Assembly (NCBI GenBank): GCA_002897115.2
Contig: BCIH01000004.1
Coordinates: forward strand, 886,064 to 950,063
Direction: 5' to 3'
Origin: Prototheca cutis
Lineage: Eukaryota; Chlorophyta; Trebouxiophyceae; Chlorellales; Chlorellaceae
DNA: 64,000 nucleotides
The notes beneath the pieces were generated by a model. That model made no database searches and had not been told where the DNA came from. It was given only the letters and a program-made list of their open reading frames with translations. Below are positions 47,176 through 59,914 of the stretch, piece by piece; the first letter of the stretch is position 1; every line of letters starts with the position of its first letter. The position numbers were made by a program, and so were the translations under genes.

Positions 47176-49607
47176 CTAACCTCCCCCCACTCCCCTGCAA
47201 AACTCCATGCACACGTGCCTGAGCAGGTCTGGCAGTGCCGGCGATGACATGGTGAAGACCATGGCAATCTGCGGATTCCAACAAAGCAGAGGGTCTTCTT
47301 GCCATGGATCGGGTAGGCTTGCATCGAGGACAGCACAGGCAACCCCATCTGAGAATGAGCACATGCACGGCACGCCAGGGGGCCTGCATCACCCCCCCCC
47401 ACACACACACACGTGCGCGCATCCGCTCCCGCACCCGCACCTGTTGTGGCGTCAAAACGTTCTCGAGGAAAAAGAACGAGCACAGTCCGGAAGAGAGGAG
47501 CCACTCTTTTCTGACATTCTCTTGCAGCGCATCGGTAACCCCCCGGAACTGCATGTTGTGGCAGGTGCAGGTCAGGTGAACATGCGTCGCGCCTGGTCCA
47601 GCAGGCTCGCCCCAGCCGTCCCCGATCCCTCCCAAGCCCCAGTGATCTCAACCCCGCCTGCCCGGCAGCACTCCCCACCTGCAGCGCTGCTTGTGCGTGG
47701 TACATCATCACGCTGTCGGGCCGGGGAGCGAGATGCTGGAGCGAGGACATCAACGTTTTCCGTTCCTTGTACACCTGTGCCGTCGGACGGGTGCCTTTGG
47801 TGTGGGTACGGAGCTTTGAGACTGGGTTCTCGTGAGACACACGCACTTGCGCAGCCCGTGCGCTGTCGATATCCTCTCGTGGACCCAGCGTTTCCTAGCA
47901 TGTGCCCCCAACCCGACGCACACCCACACCCACACGCATACACAAGACATTGGCATTACCGCGTGCAGGCTGTGGATGACTTCCTTCTGCTTGGCATCCA
48001 GCAGCTCATGCTGACGGGGCGTCAGCCGCAGGCTCTCCAGCACGCCCAGCCAGAACCGCGAGTCGGTCAAATTCTGCTGGTGGAATGTGGGCGCCCCCTG
48101 CACCACTTGACCCAGGACACCCGGTCGCTGGCGGTACAGCTGCCACAGCCTCACACGCTGTGGGTAAATGGGTGGGGGTGTTGGGAGGGAATGGTTGAGC
48201 GCCTGATGTACGGGCTAGGGCCCAGGGTGTCCTGGGTTCAGCGACGCAGGAACAACCCCTCCCCCCCTTTCAAACCCCCCTTTCAACAAACCCCCTTCCC
48301 CCAAACACACATGCTCACCCCATGATGGAAGCACTTGTGAAAAGTCAAGAGTGCATCGGTGTCGTCATCGCCGCGCGCCTGCACCTCTGCAACGCGGTCA
48401 GCCAGCTGGTGCAACTGCTCCACGCCCCGCCGCCACTGTCGCCCCAGCTCCTCTGGAGGGGATCCGCGCATGTCCTCCAGCTCCCTGCCGGTCGAGCAGC
48501 GGGTATGAATGGCGTTGTCTGCTATGGCACTGTCGTTTTAATTGCTCTTTTGCAGTTGACCCCCGGGCTCTAAAAGCGGCATTGCCTGCTCGCTCAGTCC
48601 CTGGTTCCATGCATGCAGACACGTCGACACCCTTTTCCGCGCTCCCCACCTTTCCCCAAACAGCAACAGGCACCCCCCACGCACCCCCCCCAACACCCCA
48701 CCCCCGACGTACCGTCCCCGCAGGGCGATGGTGTCTGCCTCGGCGTCCAGCGCCGCGGCCGAGCAGTAGATGATGCCCATCTGACCGGGGGTCAGCCCAG
48801 GCTCCACCGTGTACACACCAGTACGGACCAGGTCACCCTGCGTGCGAAGAAAACAGGAATGGGCTCACCCAAATGAGCCACCTCCATGCCCACCAGGCGT
48901 CTCGCATGGTTCTTGCCCCGAACACGTCCTCCCACCACACTGCTCACCTCCTTGGCAGAGTTGAGGATGTCTATGGACTCGTCACGCATGCGTATGCACT
49001 GCTCAAACGCTTGCTGCGATGCATGCAGCATGGCCCACTCCTGCCGAGCCGCGCCAAGTCCCTGGGTGAGTTCCATTCGGGAAGTGGCCATCTGCTCCTT
49101 TTGCTGCTTGCGCTTGGCCCGGTACGTGGCTTGTGACCTGGCCAGAACAGGATATCCAGGGGTTGGACATGAATTTCTTTGAAAGGTGCAATGCGCCGTC
49201 GGGCACCAGTCACAAAGACATAGCAGCATGCGAACGCATCCAGTACTATTCCCTTTCAAGGGTGCTCTCAGCTGGCTCACACAACGCCTTGCTTGCACAG
49301 CAATGCCTGCAACTAGCAACCCGTTGTAACCTTCCAAGCAGGCACCAGGGGCAAGCCCCAGGATGGCAGCCTTGCTGGGGGACGCCTCCCGTTCAGATCG
49401 CATTTGCTGGATAGACACAGACGCGTCTTCGTGCCCAACCCACAATCCATAACACATTGCCAGTTCGCCCTACCTTCTGTTCCGGGCCCTGGTCTTCTCC
49501 AGAGAGGTCATGGCGCTGGCCTGCGAGGGGACGCTGTGGGGACTCTCCGCACTCCCCTGGCTGCCCTGCCTTTCCGGCTTGGAGTCAACTACTATGTCGG
49601 GCTGCAT
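47176..49607 (-). CDS. bZIP array gene A
   Basis: Exons: 49607-49474, 49137-48948, 48837-48713, about 48498-48322, about 48165-47966, about 47780-47683, about 47565-47449 and a last one from about 47275. Exon 1 ends TRARNR plus two bases of a codon. Exon 2 continues SQATYRAKRKQQKEQ, so the basic region is NRRSQATYR. It then forms a zipper-like helix (MELTQGLGAARQEWAMLHAS). Later exons carry VRTGVYTVEPGLTPGQMGII, GSPPEELGRQWRRGVEQL, RLWQLYRQRPGVLGQVVQG, ESLRLTPRQHELLDAKQ, ENVLTPQQ and IAMVFTMSSPALPDLLRHV. It is probably a nuclear DNA-binding dimer; targets are unknown. The open frame extends upstream of 49607 without an ATG, so an extra 5' exon is possible. Confidence 0.72.
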
Positions 49608-50571
49608 AATGGCATGTCTGGTGCTGTCCAGACCTCCGTTCCGGGACTGAAAAGCGTGCCAGACGACGTCGCTTGTTGCGTGGGAGTGGTCCCCCGCCTG
49701 GCCCAAGCAAGTCTGTTCGAAACTCCCGGCTATATGCCGAGCGCCCAACTATAGGCCCGCCTGTGACCTGGCTGGGGTTTTCTTCTCACGGATCAGTTCC
49801 TGCGTGTTGGTTCTCAGGGCAAGGCGCGTCCGATCCACCCGAGATCCCATTTTCATTTTGCGGGGTTACGTCAGCGGTGGCTCAGCTCGTCTTCGTGAAA
49901 GGACGCATAAAATACCATGCAGGGCCAAAATAATGCAACCAGCTCAGCCAGCAGCAGCGTCACATCACCCCGGGAGTCACTGGGCATCACTGATGGCTGT
50001 GAATTGTCACCCCCCACAGGGCAATAGGAAGGTGGACTGCCTCAATGATGGACCACCGAGTTGCAACAAGTGTCGTGCCAGGCTCAATTTCCAGGACTTT
50101 CTAAAGCCTCCTTGCACGACCCGTCCTGCTGCAGGAAGGAGCCCAACCCATTCTCTGAACGACATGGCAAGGGAATGCGGGGGCAAACAGGCACTTTGTT
50201 TGGAACCCATGCCCTTGCTGTGCAGGTGGGAATCTTCTGACGAATCTCGGAAAGGTGTCATCGTTTTCTGCCGTAAATGTACAGTATTTTCAAGGCAGCA
50301 CGTGACAGGGACATTTGCAACGCATGATATATTATGCTTTTGAATTGTGTTCCCGGTGGAATAGGGACGCGTGGCGTCCTTGGACGATACTGGCCAGGCA
50401 TTGCCAGCGGTGGATGGGGGTACGCAGCAGGGGGAAAGGAGAGGAAAGCACATGACAGCACCGTAGGGCACCAACGCTTGGATGAATTGGCAAGGGACGC
50501 AAGCACGAAATAAGGGGTACAAACACACTTGAGTTGAGGGCCAGGGCCCTGGGGAGGAGGAAGCAGCGCTC
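49608..50571. other. Spacer between bZIP genes A and B
   Basis: About 960 bases with chance frames only. It should hold the promoter of gene A and the 3' end of gene B. Confidence 0.45.
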
Positions 50572-53223
50572 TCACAGCAGCAGCAGCCCTTGCTGACCAC
50601 CGGGCTCGGCCACCTGCTCCTGCCGGCTCCGCTCGGCCGCGATGCTGAACAGCCTGTGGAAGCGGGTGCCAGTGTGACTCTTGTGTGTGTGCGTGTGCGT
50701 GCGGCTGAGGCGGCGCGGGCACGTGGGTATTCTGACATGGCAGATGGACTGGGCTTTGGAGCCGGCACAAATCGCCTTGAGGCACACCCTCCAACCCAGC
50801 CCACCCAACGCACTGGAGCATGTCGGGCAGATACGGATACGCCGCCGACAGCATGGCCGCTTTCTGCAGTGCATAGTTGTTTGTTTTTTGGAAGAAGGGG
50901 GGGGGGGGGGGGGGGGGGTCATCGCAGACAAGGAGGGCTGGTTTCCATGTGCACACCGGTCCCGTCGAGCACCAAGCCTGCACAAGAGCCAACATGCCTG
51001 GCGCAGTGAGATGTTGTGGGCAATGGCGGCCATGTAGGCATCACGGTGGGCCACCTTCTCCTCGTCCAGGTTGACGGCCATGGCGTGCGTGGCAGCACGC
51101 CACTGCACCAACGCTTCGGGCGTCGACCCGTCGTCGGGCACCGGCAGTTGTTCCAGGGTTGCCAGGCACCGTCGCCGCTCCACCAGGATCTGCGATGGGT
51201 GAGGGGAGACGACGGTGCAGGGTGGGGAGTGCAGAGTTGGCCGGTTGATGACACAGCTGGCTGACTTGCAGGCCGACTGCTTTGTCCAGACTGTCCCTGG
51301 AGGGTGAGCCAGCAAGAGCTGGTTGCGGTTCACTATGGTGTTCCAACCGCAACTCCCCCCGGCACCCTTTCAGAACGGCTCCTGCACACCTTGTCCATCC
51401 GCTGGATGAGGGCCATCCGAGTTTCCAGCAGCGCCGCAAGCTGCGGTGGCGTCAGCGCCGCGGCGTCCTGCACGTGTAGCAGATTTTGGGGGGTTTGCAG
51501 GGACTAGGTGGTGCTTGGTAGACGCGCAGCGGCCGAGGAGTTTCCTGACGAGTCCAGTCCCTCTTCAAGAACCCACCATCGCACAAGATACCCGTAAAAT
51601 GAGCAGATACACGCACAGAGACGAAACACACGGCTCCCCTCTGGGACGGACCATGACGGCACTCCAGTGCGCGTGGTGGTGCTCCGGGGGGATCTCAGGC
51701 ATGCTGCCAATCATGACCTGGCGCACGATGCCGGGGCGGTAACGGCTGCAGCGCCACAGCAGCTCACGCTGCGGCGATCGGGAGCGGGGTTGTGGCATGA
51801 GCGCCGGCGCGCCGCACAAGCCTGAGACCTCAAAGTACCACTGCCACAGCACCCTCGCCACCGTTCCCCCGCATGGCATTCCATTCCGTCATGCCAAGCC
51901 CTTGCACACCGAGCGGCGGACGGCGTTGACGAGGCGCTCACAGATGAGGTCCAGCGGCCCCACGCCCTGCACCACGTGGAGGAGATCCAGCGTCTGAAGC
52001 GTCTCGGTCCGCGTGTCGCGCCACAGCGCGCTCAGCGTGCTCAGCGGCGTGGCCCTAAAGGCGGCAATCTCCCTGCAGACATTTGTTTCGAAAGGTGGTG
52101 CAGGGGTGTGAGTGTTTTTGTCCTCGGTTGATGGTCCGCAGCCAGCCAGTCAACCCCCCACAAACGAACAATCCCCAACGCACGCTGGTTGGAGTGTGGG
52201 TGACTGCATCTCGTCCAGGTACCGGCACAGTCCGTCCAGGCACGCGGCCTGGCCAGGGGGCAGGTCGGGCTCGGTCCAACTGTAGTACAGCGGGGGCGGG
52301 TCGCCCTCTGCATTTCCCCAGGCCGGCACGCCCAGCACGGGACTGAAGCCGTGCTTGGCACGGATGAGGTTCAGGTAATCCTCGCGTGCCGACAGCAGCT
52401 GCTCGTACATGATCGACCGACTTGTCAGCAGCCGGTTTTCACGACGCGCCGACACCAGCTCGGAATTCAGCTGCGGGCCAGTGCACAGATGGATGAACGG
52501 GGAAGATGGGTCAACAGGGTTCCTGAGGTAAGAGTGCCACATGCGAAAGGCAGGGGCGGATCACGCTACAACTGCGCCGCACCCGTTCAAACGAGGCCTT
52601 GGCATGCTCCGATTCAGCCTTGCGCTTTGCTCGATACCGCGCCTGTGCCCTGCAGTTGTGTGCGGGAGAGGAAAACAGCTCTCAACAGCCTGATTTAGCG
52701 TCGAAAGAACGACCGGCCCCTCCACATGCGCGTGGGAAGCAGCTCGTAGACGAGGCATTCGCACCTCTGGCAGATTGCGAGCCTAGTCAAACCATGTGCC
52801 AGAGTTATCCCGTACATGCACCCCCCAAACTCACTCTCTGTTTCGCTCCCGCGAGCGGCTGGGGGGCTTGGGCTTGGCGGGCTTTGGGGAGGGCTCCCCG
52901 ACCGGCTGTGGCGTTGCGGTGTGACAGACGGGCCCCATCTGGGACCCGGGACCGTCCGCGGGCTTGGCTGGCAGCGCTTTAGATGCCACTTGTCCACCGA
53001 CTGGGACACCATGAAGGCTACCAAACTGCATATTTGTCAGCTTATCCTGCAACCCCAGGTCCCCCTGCACGGCCGCGAAATCGCCCAGCGAAAAGGACGG
53101 AGGGGAGAGCATGTCGTCCAGGGGCTCGAGGAAGCTCAGGCTAAGGTTGGACGGCGCCCTGGTCTCCATCTCCAACTGGAATACGTTGTTGGATTTGGAA
53201 TTAGGATCCTCGCTCTGCTCCAT
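50572..53223 (-). CDS. bZIP array gene B
   Basis: Exon 1 (53223-52835) encodes MEQSEDPNSKSNNVFQLEME, a Pro/Lys-rich stretch and SRSRERNR plus two bases. Exon 2 starts at 52649 with AQARYRAKRKAESEHAKASF, giving the basic region NREAQARYR. The zipper part is LNSELVSARRENRLLTSRS and YEQLLSAREDYLNLI. Later blocks are EIAAFRATPLSTLSALWRDT, RELLWRCSRYRPGIVRQVM, DAAALTPPQLAALLETRMAL, LVERRRCLATLEQLPVP, MAVNLDEEKVAHRDAYMAAI, NISLRQ, and AAMLSAAYPYLPDMLQ. The final exon ends EQVAEPGGQQGLLLL at 50572. All blocks align in order with genes A, C, D and E. The predicted product is about 500 residues. Start codon chosen as the first in-frame ATG; the frame stays open further upstream. Confidence 0.75.
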
Positions 53224-53598
53224 CGGCCATGCCAGCGCCAGGCGGGCGAACACCCCCTGGCTCCTGACCCCGCGCGGGACTGGGTAAACCAGCCGCTCTG
53301 ATTTGGCGGCACTAATTCGTTTCGGTTCGGTAGTGTGGTTCAAGTCTGTACCGCATGTGCGGGACTTCAATTATTTGGCGGAAATAAGCCTTTGTGCGCG
53401 ATCACCCGTCGGACAAGAAGTGCCGGTAGGGTTCATGTAATCCACCTCCTTGACTGCGCCGCACTCCGCCCTGGCCCCCTCTTCGCCAAGTCTATGCGCT
53501 ATTGACCATTGATGCAAGTAGCCAGAGGCTCAACGCGTCATGCATGCCATGTTTGCAGCGCTTCGCGGAGGTCTCGCAGGTGCCGACGTGGCAAAAAT
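53224..53598. other. Spacer between bZIP genes B and C
   Basis: Short region upstream of gene B. Part of it may be an untranslated or N-terminally extended part of gene B, whose frame is open to 53370. Confidence 0.4.
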
Positions 53599-56485
53599 TC
53601 AACTCCCCATGATGCTGGTTAGGACTCGGCTGGCAAAGCTCCCCTCCCCCTCCTCGTCGTCGAGCAGGCTCGGAATGATCCTGCGCCCCGGTGCAACCCG
53701 CGTTGGATCTAAAACATATGCAGCAATCATCATCGCGGCTCGCTCCCAAGACCTTGCCCGTCCCAGTGACCAACCAGGTGGCCCACCCCTCACCTGAAGA
53801 TATCTGGCAAGGTGGGCATGGATACCACCACGAACATGAGCTTCTGCGACAGCAGGTGGGGGAGGGGGGGATATTCATGATGCTGGATCAGGAAATCATG
53901 CTCTGTTCCAATGAATCTATGGCATGCCCACAAAACATATACAGTTGGCTGTCCACCAGAGGGGCTGGGGTCGTGACAAACCCCTCCGTCCGTCCTCAAG
54001 CTGTGCTTCTCACCTGATTGAAATCGAGGATCATACCAAAGGTGCCTGCTACCAGGCCGAGCATCAGCTCCTGCTCGTCCACTAGTGTCCAGTAAACCGC
54101 ACTCAGCGCGTCGCTCCACTGTCGGCCGATGGAGCGGGGTGGGGGGGTCGGGAGGGCAATCTCACAGATTGATCTCACAGGTGCAGCACCGGCAGCAGGA
54201 ATGCGGCATTATAGCGTCGTTGCCGAGAGTTCCACCTCGAGGCCCCCATTCTCAGCACGGACACCGCCCCACCTCGGAAAACCGGCCAGCCGCCAGGATT
54301 GTAGAATCTGCATTGTCCAGACGGAGATCTTGCAGCACCCCCAATGCAGCTGCTCTTCGATCCAGCACCTGCAGTGGGTAGGTGACAGCATTTGAATGCG
54401 TGCAAGTGTGTGTGTGTAACGGGGGGGGGGGGGGGGGGGCGGGCGCCCACGCGCGCGCCAGACCGGTCTGTGGAGCTGCAGCAGAAAGTCATCCCGGCCC
54501 GGCATCCATCCATCCACCAAGGGTGGCTGTGAAAAGGAACCCGCATGGCCCGACACCGCACGCACCTCGTTCAGCTTTTCACGAGTCTGGGCGATATGTC
54601 GTCGCATCGCCTCCTGTTGATCCGGCGTTGGCTTGACCGCCTCCTGCGTGCGACACGCCACGGCAATGGATCTCGGGGATTCGTCCTTGGGGTTCAGGGG
54701 CAGCAGTGTTCCTTGCCATACAGCCACACGCCCGCACTCATGTGGCCGCACAACCGACCAAACATCGCCAGAAAAATTTTGCACTCTGCCCCTGGCCCTC
54801 CCCTCGACGCGAGATGGGGGACACACATTCCATCCCAGACACGCACGATGCCGCGGCGCCAGAGATCGATGCTGTCCTGGCCTGGACTTCCCATCTCCCG
54901 CTGCACCGCGTCCATGATACTCTTGAGCCGGCCAGGCATGCACCTCGATACGCAGAGCAGATCGCGCCGCTGCATTGTGTGTTGGATGTGCGGGCAAGGG
55001 GTTGCACTCTCGAAACCACTGGTGTCAATCATCAAGGGTCGCCACAGGATGCAGCTGGCACCAGCACATCCCTACTCAAATGCTGCTCACCTGCGCATGC
55101 ATCGACTGCATCACATCTGCCTGCCACGTGGCATCTGTTGCCTTTGAAGGCGCCAGGGCGAGCCCCTCAAACAGCTCCTGGAGATGGACATAGTTCGACA
55201 CAAATCTTGCCGCCATGGCCTCCGTCGACATGTTCTCCAGTGCCAGCAACTCTCTGCCATTTTTTGTATTTATTTAGGGGGGGGAGGCGGAGGGGGGTTG
55301 CTCATATTTGCACGCTTCTTTGAGCAGCGAGGGCAATTCCCCCACAAAACAACAAGGAAGCGGAAAGGAAACAACCCACTTGGTGGTCAAGCGTTCTGCG
55401 TCGGTCTTGCTCGCCCATCGCACTGCCCCCCGGAACATGATCATTTGACCCTGTGAGAACCCAGGCTCTGTGTGCAGCACATAGCCGTGGGTATCCGGGC
55501 TTGACAAGGACCTCTCGATGGGGTTCTGCAGCAGGAGAGGAGATCAGAGGACGCACTTGCTTGGGGCACACAGCTGCTTCGAGGTCCGATCGCAGCCACC
55601 GAGGCACCCAATGCCTTGACCAGCATCTGCCGCCCGCCGCCGCGCCCCCCCCNNNNNNNNNNNNNNNCCCCCCCCCCAATTCTCACCTGTTCCATGGCTG
55701 ACACAACCCCGCTCAGATACACGCCTAGTTTCTCCAACGTCTGGTAGTTGGTCGTCAGCATGGCATGCTCCTGCCGTGCCAGCTCCAGCTCATGCCGCAC
55801 CTGGGCAGGAAAGAAGGAAACGGCCATCCCGCGTTGTAGGCGTGCGCAGTTTCAACGCTACCCAGAGGCAAGTGCACTTTCAGCGCCATGCATAACAAAA
55901 AGAAAGTAAATTATACTCTGGCGCGGCCATGACAATAGCATCAACCCCATGTCGTGAACCTTCCCCCCAGCAGTTGTCACGGCAGCACACCCCGCGCCGC
56001 CGCCCAACCAACCTGTAGCTGACTGTCTTTAGCGGCTGTTTTCTCGCGCTGCAGTCGTGCCCTGTATTTGGCCTGCGCCCTGCAGCAATGGCAGCACAGC
56101 GTGGGACTGAGCCTGTGGCATGTATGCCCTTCCAGGCATGCATGCCCCACCAGGGACCCACCCATGGCTGGGCCCAACCCACAAGTTCGACTCACTCTCG
56201 ATTTCGCTTGAGCCTTGCCTCCCGTTTATCATCCGTCGTTAGCGAGAATGGGTGAGGCTGGACATCCTCCTTGCTGTCGGCCTGCGGTCGCCTTCCTGTT
56301 GCCATGCTGTCGTTGTCGGAGACGGAGGGCAGGGACCCCGACCCCTCGCCAGGCAGGTCCCATGCCGGATCACGCCATTCAAAGTCCAAAGCACCCGAGG
56401 CGCTGGCCTCTATCAGTATATTGGGACCATGACGGAACCCATCAAACATCTTGCCACCATCTTCCTCGAGCATGGCTGCATCCAT
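53599..56485 (-). CDS. bZIP array gene C
   Basis: Exon 1 (56485-56196) runs MDAAMLEEDGGKMFDGFRHG to EARLKRNR plus two bases. Exon 2 from 56079 gives AQAKYRARLQREKTAAKDSQ, so the basic region is NREAQAKYR. The zipper continues RHELELARQEHAMLTTNYQT, LEKLGVYLSGVVSAMEQ. Downstream blocks: GYVLHTEPGFSQGQMIMFRG, RELLALENMSTEAMAARF, DLLCVSRCMPGRLKSIMDAV, TPDQQEAMRRHIAQTREKL, WTLVDEQELMLGLVAGTFGM, and KLMFVVVSMPTLPDIFR. The last exon encodes IIPSLLDDEEGEGSFASRV and stops at 53599. A gap of 15 N (55653-55667) between C runs lies in the intron after SAMEQ. Domain order equals that of the neighbouring genes, so it is a tandem paralogue. Confidence 0.74.
55653..55667. other. Assembly gap inside a C homopolymer
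   Basis: Fifteen N are flanked on both sides by C runs, in an intron of bZIP gene C. Confidence 0.98.
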
Positions 56486-57465
56486 GGCCACCTCCGAACG
56501 CGAACGCCGGTGTCCGGAGTCACGGAAGGTTAAAAAGCACACATACTGCACGCCCTGCAGCGTTGGAGATGCCACATCCTTACTCTGGACTTATAGAATC
56601 CATTCAAGTCCATTTCCCGTTGCGGACAACATTTGTCTCGGCGACGGAGACGACTCTCGGGTCCCCCCACCCCCGATGAACAGTCCCGAACTCGACAACC
56701 TGATGACGTAAACCACAGTTGCTTGCATGTGCAGCTGGACCTGGCTATGGGGGCCGGTTCCTCACAGGAAGTTTGATTGCGACTCTTCAGAAAATGAACG
56801 TGCATCTGCACTGGTAGGCATCTGGCATGGTCTGAGCCGACGGACTGCGTGATAGCCTGTGCTTTGCAGAGGGTCAGCGCAAGGACAGTCAATACAATGC
56901 AGCGGAGCAGCAAGGAAAAAATCAATGTGGCGCAGCGCAGAAATCTGAAATCATGTGCAGCGGCTTTCACAGCCACATGCAGCTGGCTTGTGGCCCATGG
57001 CATGCAACTGATGCGGATCCGCCGGTCCTACCAGTCCCGTCGTCGATGCAGGGTGGAGGGGTGGCACGCCGCACATGCGTTGGCCGGGACAACAAGAGAC
57101 TCCTGTTCTAAACCCATCTACAGGCCCCCCCCAGAGCAACACAGGCACATGTGCCTGGTACGACTAACACCCCCTGTGAGAGTTGGAGGGACCAATGGCA
57201 GACATCGTGGGCAGTGGAAATTCTAACGGAAAATTGGCCCAAAATAGGAAAAAGCCTGATGGGGGACAAGGGTCTCCCCAAAGTCCCTCCTAGGGATTCA
57301 TAGATGTTATACAGGTGAATGAAGAATATCCTCGGTGTACAGCCGTCCAGCCTCTGCATCAGGTCTCCAATGCGCTCAACACGCTGCACCGTGAAAGGTG
57401 GGAGCGGCGTTACAGGCATCATCATTGGAAAAGAGTAGCTCTGGGATGCAAGCTGCAATGCATCT
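56486..57465. other. Spacer between bZIP genes C and D
   Basis: About 980 bases. A minus-strand open frame (57521-57108) overlaps the last exon of gene D in another frame and could be an alternative C-terminus. Otherwise no gene is seen. Confidence 0.4.
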
Positions 57466-59914
57466 TCATCCATATTCACTGCAGAGACCCCCCTTTTCCA
57501 TGCGTGCATAGATCCATACACACAACCAACGCGCGGACAAATGCAGCAGCAGCTACCGACCTGAGGAGGTCTGGGAGGCCGCCGTGGCCGTGGAGCAACA
57601 GGGCGGCGAGCTGGCGGGGGTGGAGAATCTCGCCCAGGACGGCTGTGCCGGCTTCACGAAAGGCCAGCCGCTCCGCATCCAAATTCCCTTGCAGCATGTT
57701 TGCATGTCGCTGAATCTGTCGTCGGCCAGATGGATGGGTGGTTTGTCGGAATGGTATCAGAGCAGGTGAGGCTCAGGGGGATGGGCACGCACCCAAACGC
57801 GTCACAATGCATTCCAAGGTCAACGCACCTCGAACAGGTTGGCAAATGCGGCTAGCTGCGAGCCAGCATCATTGTTGCCGAGGCAATGGAGCAGGGAGTC
57901 CAGCAGCTGGCGGCGCTCTGCCAGCAGCTGCACAAGAATCAGGAGAGAGTAGTACACTGAGGTCATTGCAGCAGCAGCAGCAGCAGCCACTGGCCGGCCG
58001 ACACCGTCCTCCATTGACAAGGGCTTCCCGGCCAGCTTACCCTAACCAGATGGACATCCAGCCTTATTTTGACCGCCGCCAGCTTGGCTTCCTGGTCACG
58101 AGCCAGCGCCAACTCATCCTGTAATGGTCAGAGCATGAGGGACAGCATTACGGAAGGAAGTGGTAAGCCGGGAAAGTATGTCCAGGGCACATGCAGAGGA
58201 CGAGATCTTGCAAATGTGTGGTGCTCGGGAGATCAATGTCGTGATGCCATCCTCCTTCGAGAGCTGCCTTTGTCAGGGGCGAGACGGACCAATATCTGCT
58301 GTGGAACCAGCCACCCCAGGCAATGATCCAGCACTGCATCCCCCGGCTCACCAGCGTGTGTCTCCAGAGGGTTTGAGGCCAAATCTCTGAGGCGTTGAAT
58401 TCCTCGCCAAACATGACAGGCACGGCATCGGGCCGGAAGCGGACAACGCGCCAGAGGAATTTTTCCTTCAAGCAAAAGGAGTGTGAAATTAAATTCATGG
58501 ATAGTGCTGGTGAGAGTGCTGCCGTGTTCACATTGCATTCTGACAGCCGTCCATGACAGCAGTCCATAACAGGCACAAGGTCCAGACGCCAGCGACAGCG
58601 GTAGCAGCCCTGCATTATAAACAAGCCCCCCCAGCGCACCACGACACCGAGAATGTCCTCCAGGTCGCCGTCCCCAGTGCCATCACCACGCAACTGACTA
58701 GAGCGGTCATAACAGAGCCTGACATCAGTCAGAATCTCCCGCCATCGCTGCCCGAGCCCGTCTGCCGACACCTGATGGAGCATTTCCAGCTCCCTTCAAG
58801 TGAGTAATCAATTTAATAATCCTGTGAATTGCTGCTCTGTGCGTACAGCTGTCCAAATGGACGGAAACAATGACGAAGCCAGCGGTCTGCCCAATCTCTT
58901 GCAGCCGAGGCACCCTGCATCATCACTCTTCACGATCAGTCTTGGCCATCAAAGCCGCTGACAACCATGGCGCCAGTGGAAACCTACTCATGGGTTGGAG
59001 AAGGTGGTTGCCTGTTGTGCACAGCCGCCAGCACCGTTAGACTGGACAGGAAAGCACCCTGCCCAGGGCCCATATCGTGGAAGACAGTGCGCTCCACCAG
59101 GATGTCGTCCTGTCACAATGTCAAGTTCAGGGAAAACATCATGCGTGTCCAAAAAAGGAACACAGCAGGCCAGGCAGATCCTCATGTCCCAGAAGGTCGC
59201 TGAACAGGCTGGATCCCGCACAACGCGTGCGGGGGCCTGGCTGCGCAAGGAGCCACAGCTGTCCCCAGGCACCCCACCCATCCGACCTTACCCGCGCCGC
59301 CCCCGTGCGTGCAGCCCTCTGTAACAACGTCACAGATTTGTCTCGAAGGGACATCACCATCTCGTAGAGCCGGGACGTGTGCTCGAGCTGGCAACGCGTC
59401 TCCCTGGCGACATGGAGTTCCCGCTTCACCTGCATGGGGTGGCCGTCGAACGGCCATGGGCAATGCACCGTCATGCCCCCGTGGGTTAAACCTGCTACGT
59501 CAAACCCATGTAACCAGAAAATTTGTGATTTCCAACCTTCGCATGTGCCTGGACGGTACAAATGCGATGCTGTCGCAACTTCGCGCGATATCGTGCTTGG
59601 GCCCTGCAAACGGAGGGTTTACGGTTCCGTGACGTGATCTAGCCAGGCCAGGCCAATCATCATCATCACACTTCCGCGTCCCTCCCACGCCGCGTCGAAA
59701 CCCTGTTTGTGTTCGCGTACTCCTTGTTCCTGTCCCTAGGGGGCGGCGAGGACTGCTTCCCAGCGATGACGACCGATCTCGAGGTTGTTGGGCGGACGTG
59801 GTCCAGGCCGTTCGACGACACAGCCACAGCGCTGGAAGACGGCTCTGAGGATCCGGCCTCCCATTTCTGATCATCGATGTCTATATCTATGTCCTCCAAG
59901 GTCATTGCGCCCAT
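57466..59914 (-). CDS. bZIP array gene D
   Basis: ATG 59914 opens MGAMTLEDIDIDIDDQKW, an acidic N-terminus. Exon 1 ends at 59721 with DRNK plus two bases. Exon 2 from 59603 encodes AQARYRAKLRQHRICTVQAH, so the basic region is NKEAQARYR. The zipper is VKRELHVARETRCQLEHTSR, LYEMVMSLRDKSVTLLQR. Then come DDILVERTVFHDMGPGQGAF, VSADGLGQRWREILTDVRL, EKFLWRVVRFRPDAVPVM, DELALARDQEAKLAAVKIRL, NLDAERLAFREAGTAVLGEI, LHPRQLAALLLHGHGGLPDL. The most likely short last exon ends at 57466 (LLSEYG). This C-terminus is the least certain part. The order of blocks is the same as in the other four genes. The frame is open upstream to 60055. Confidence 0.72.
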
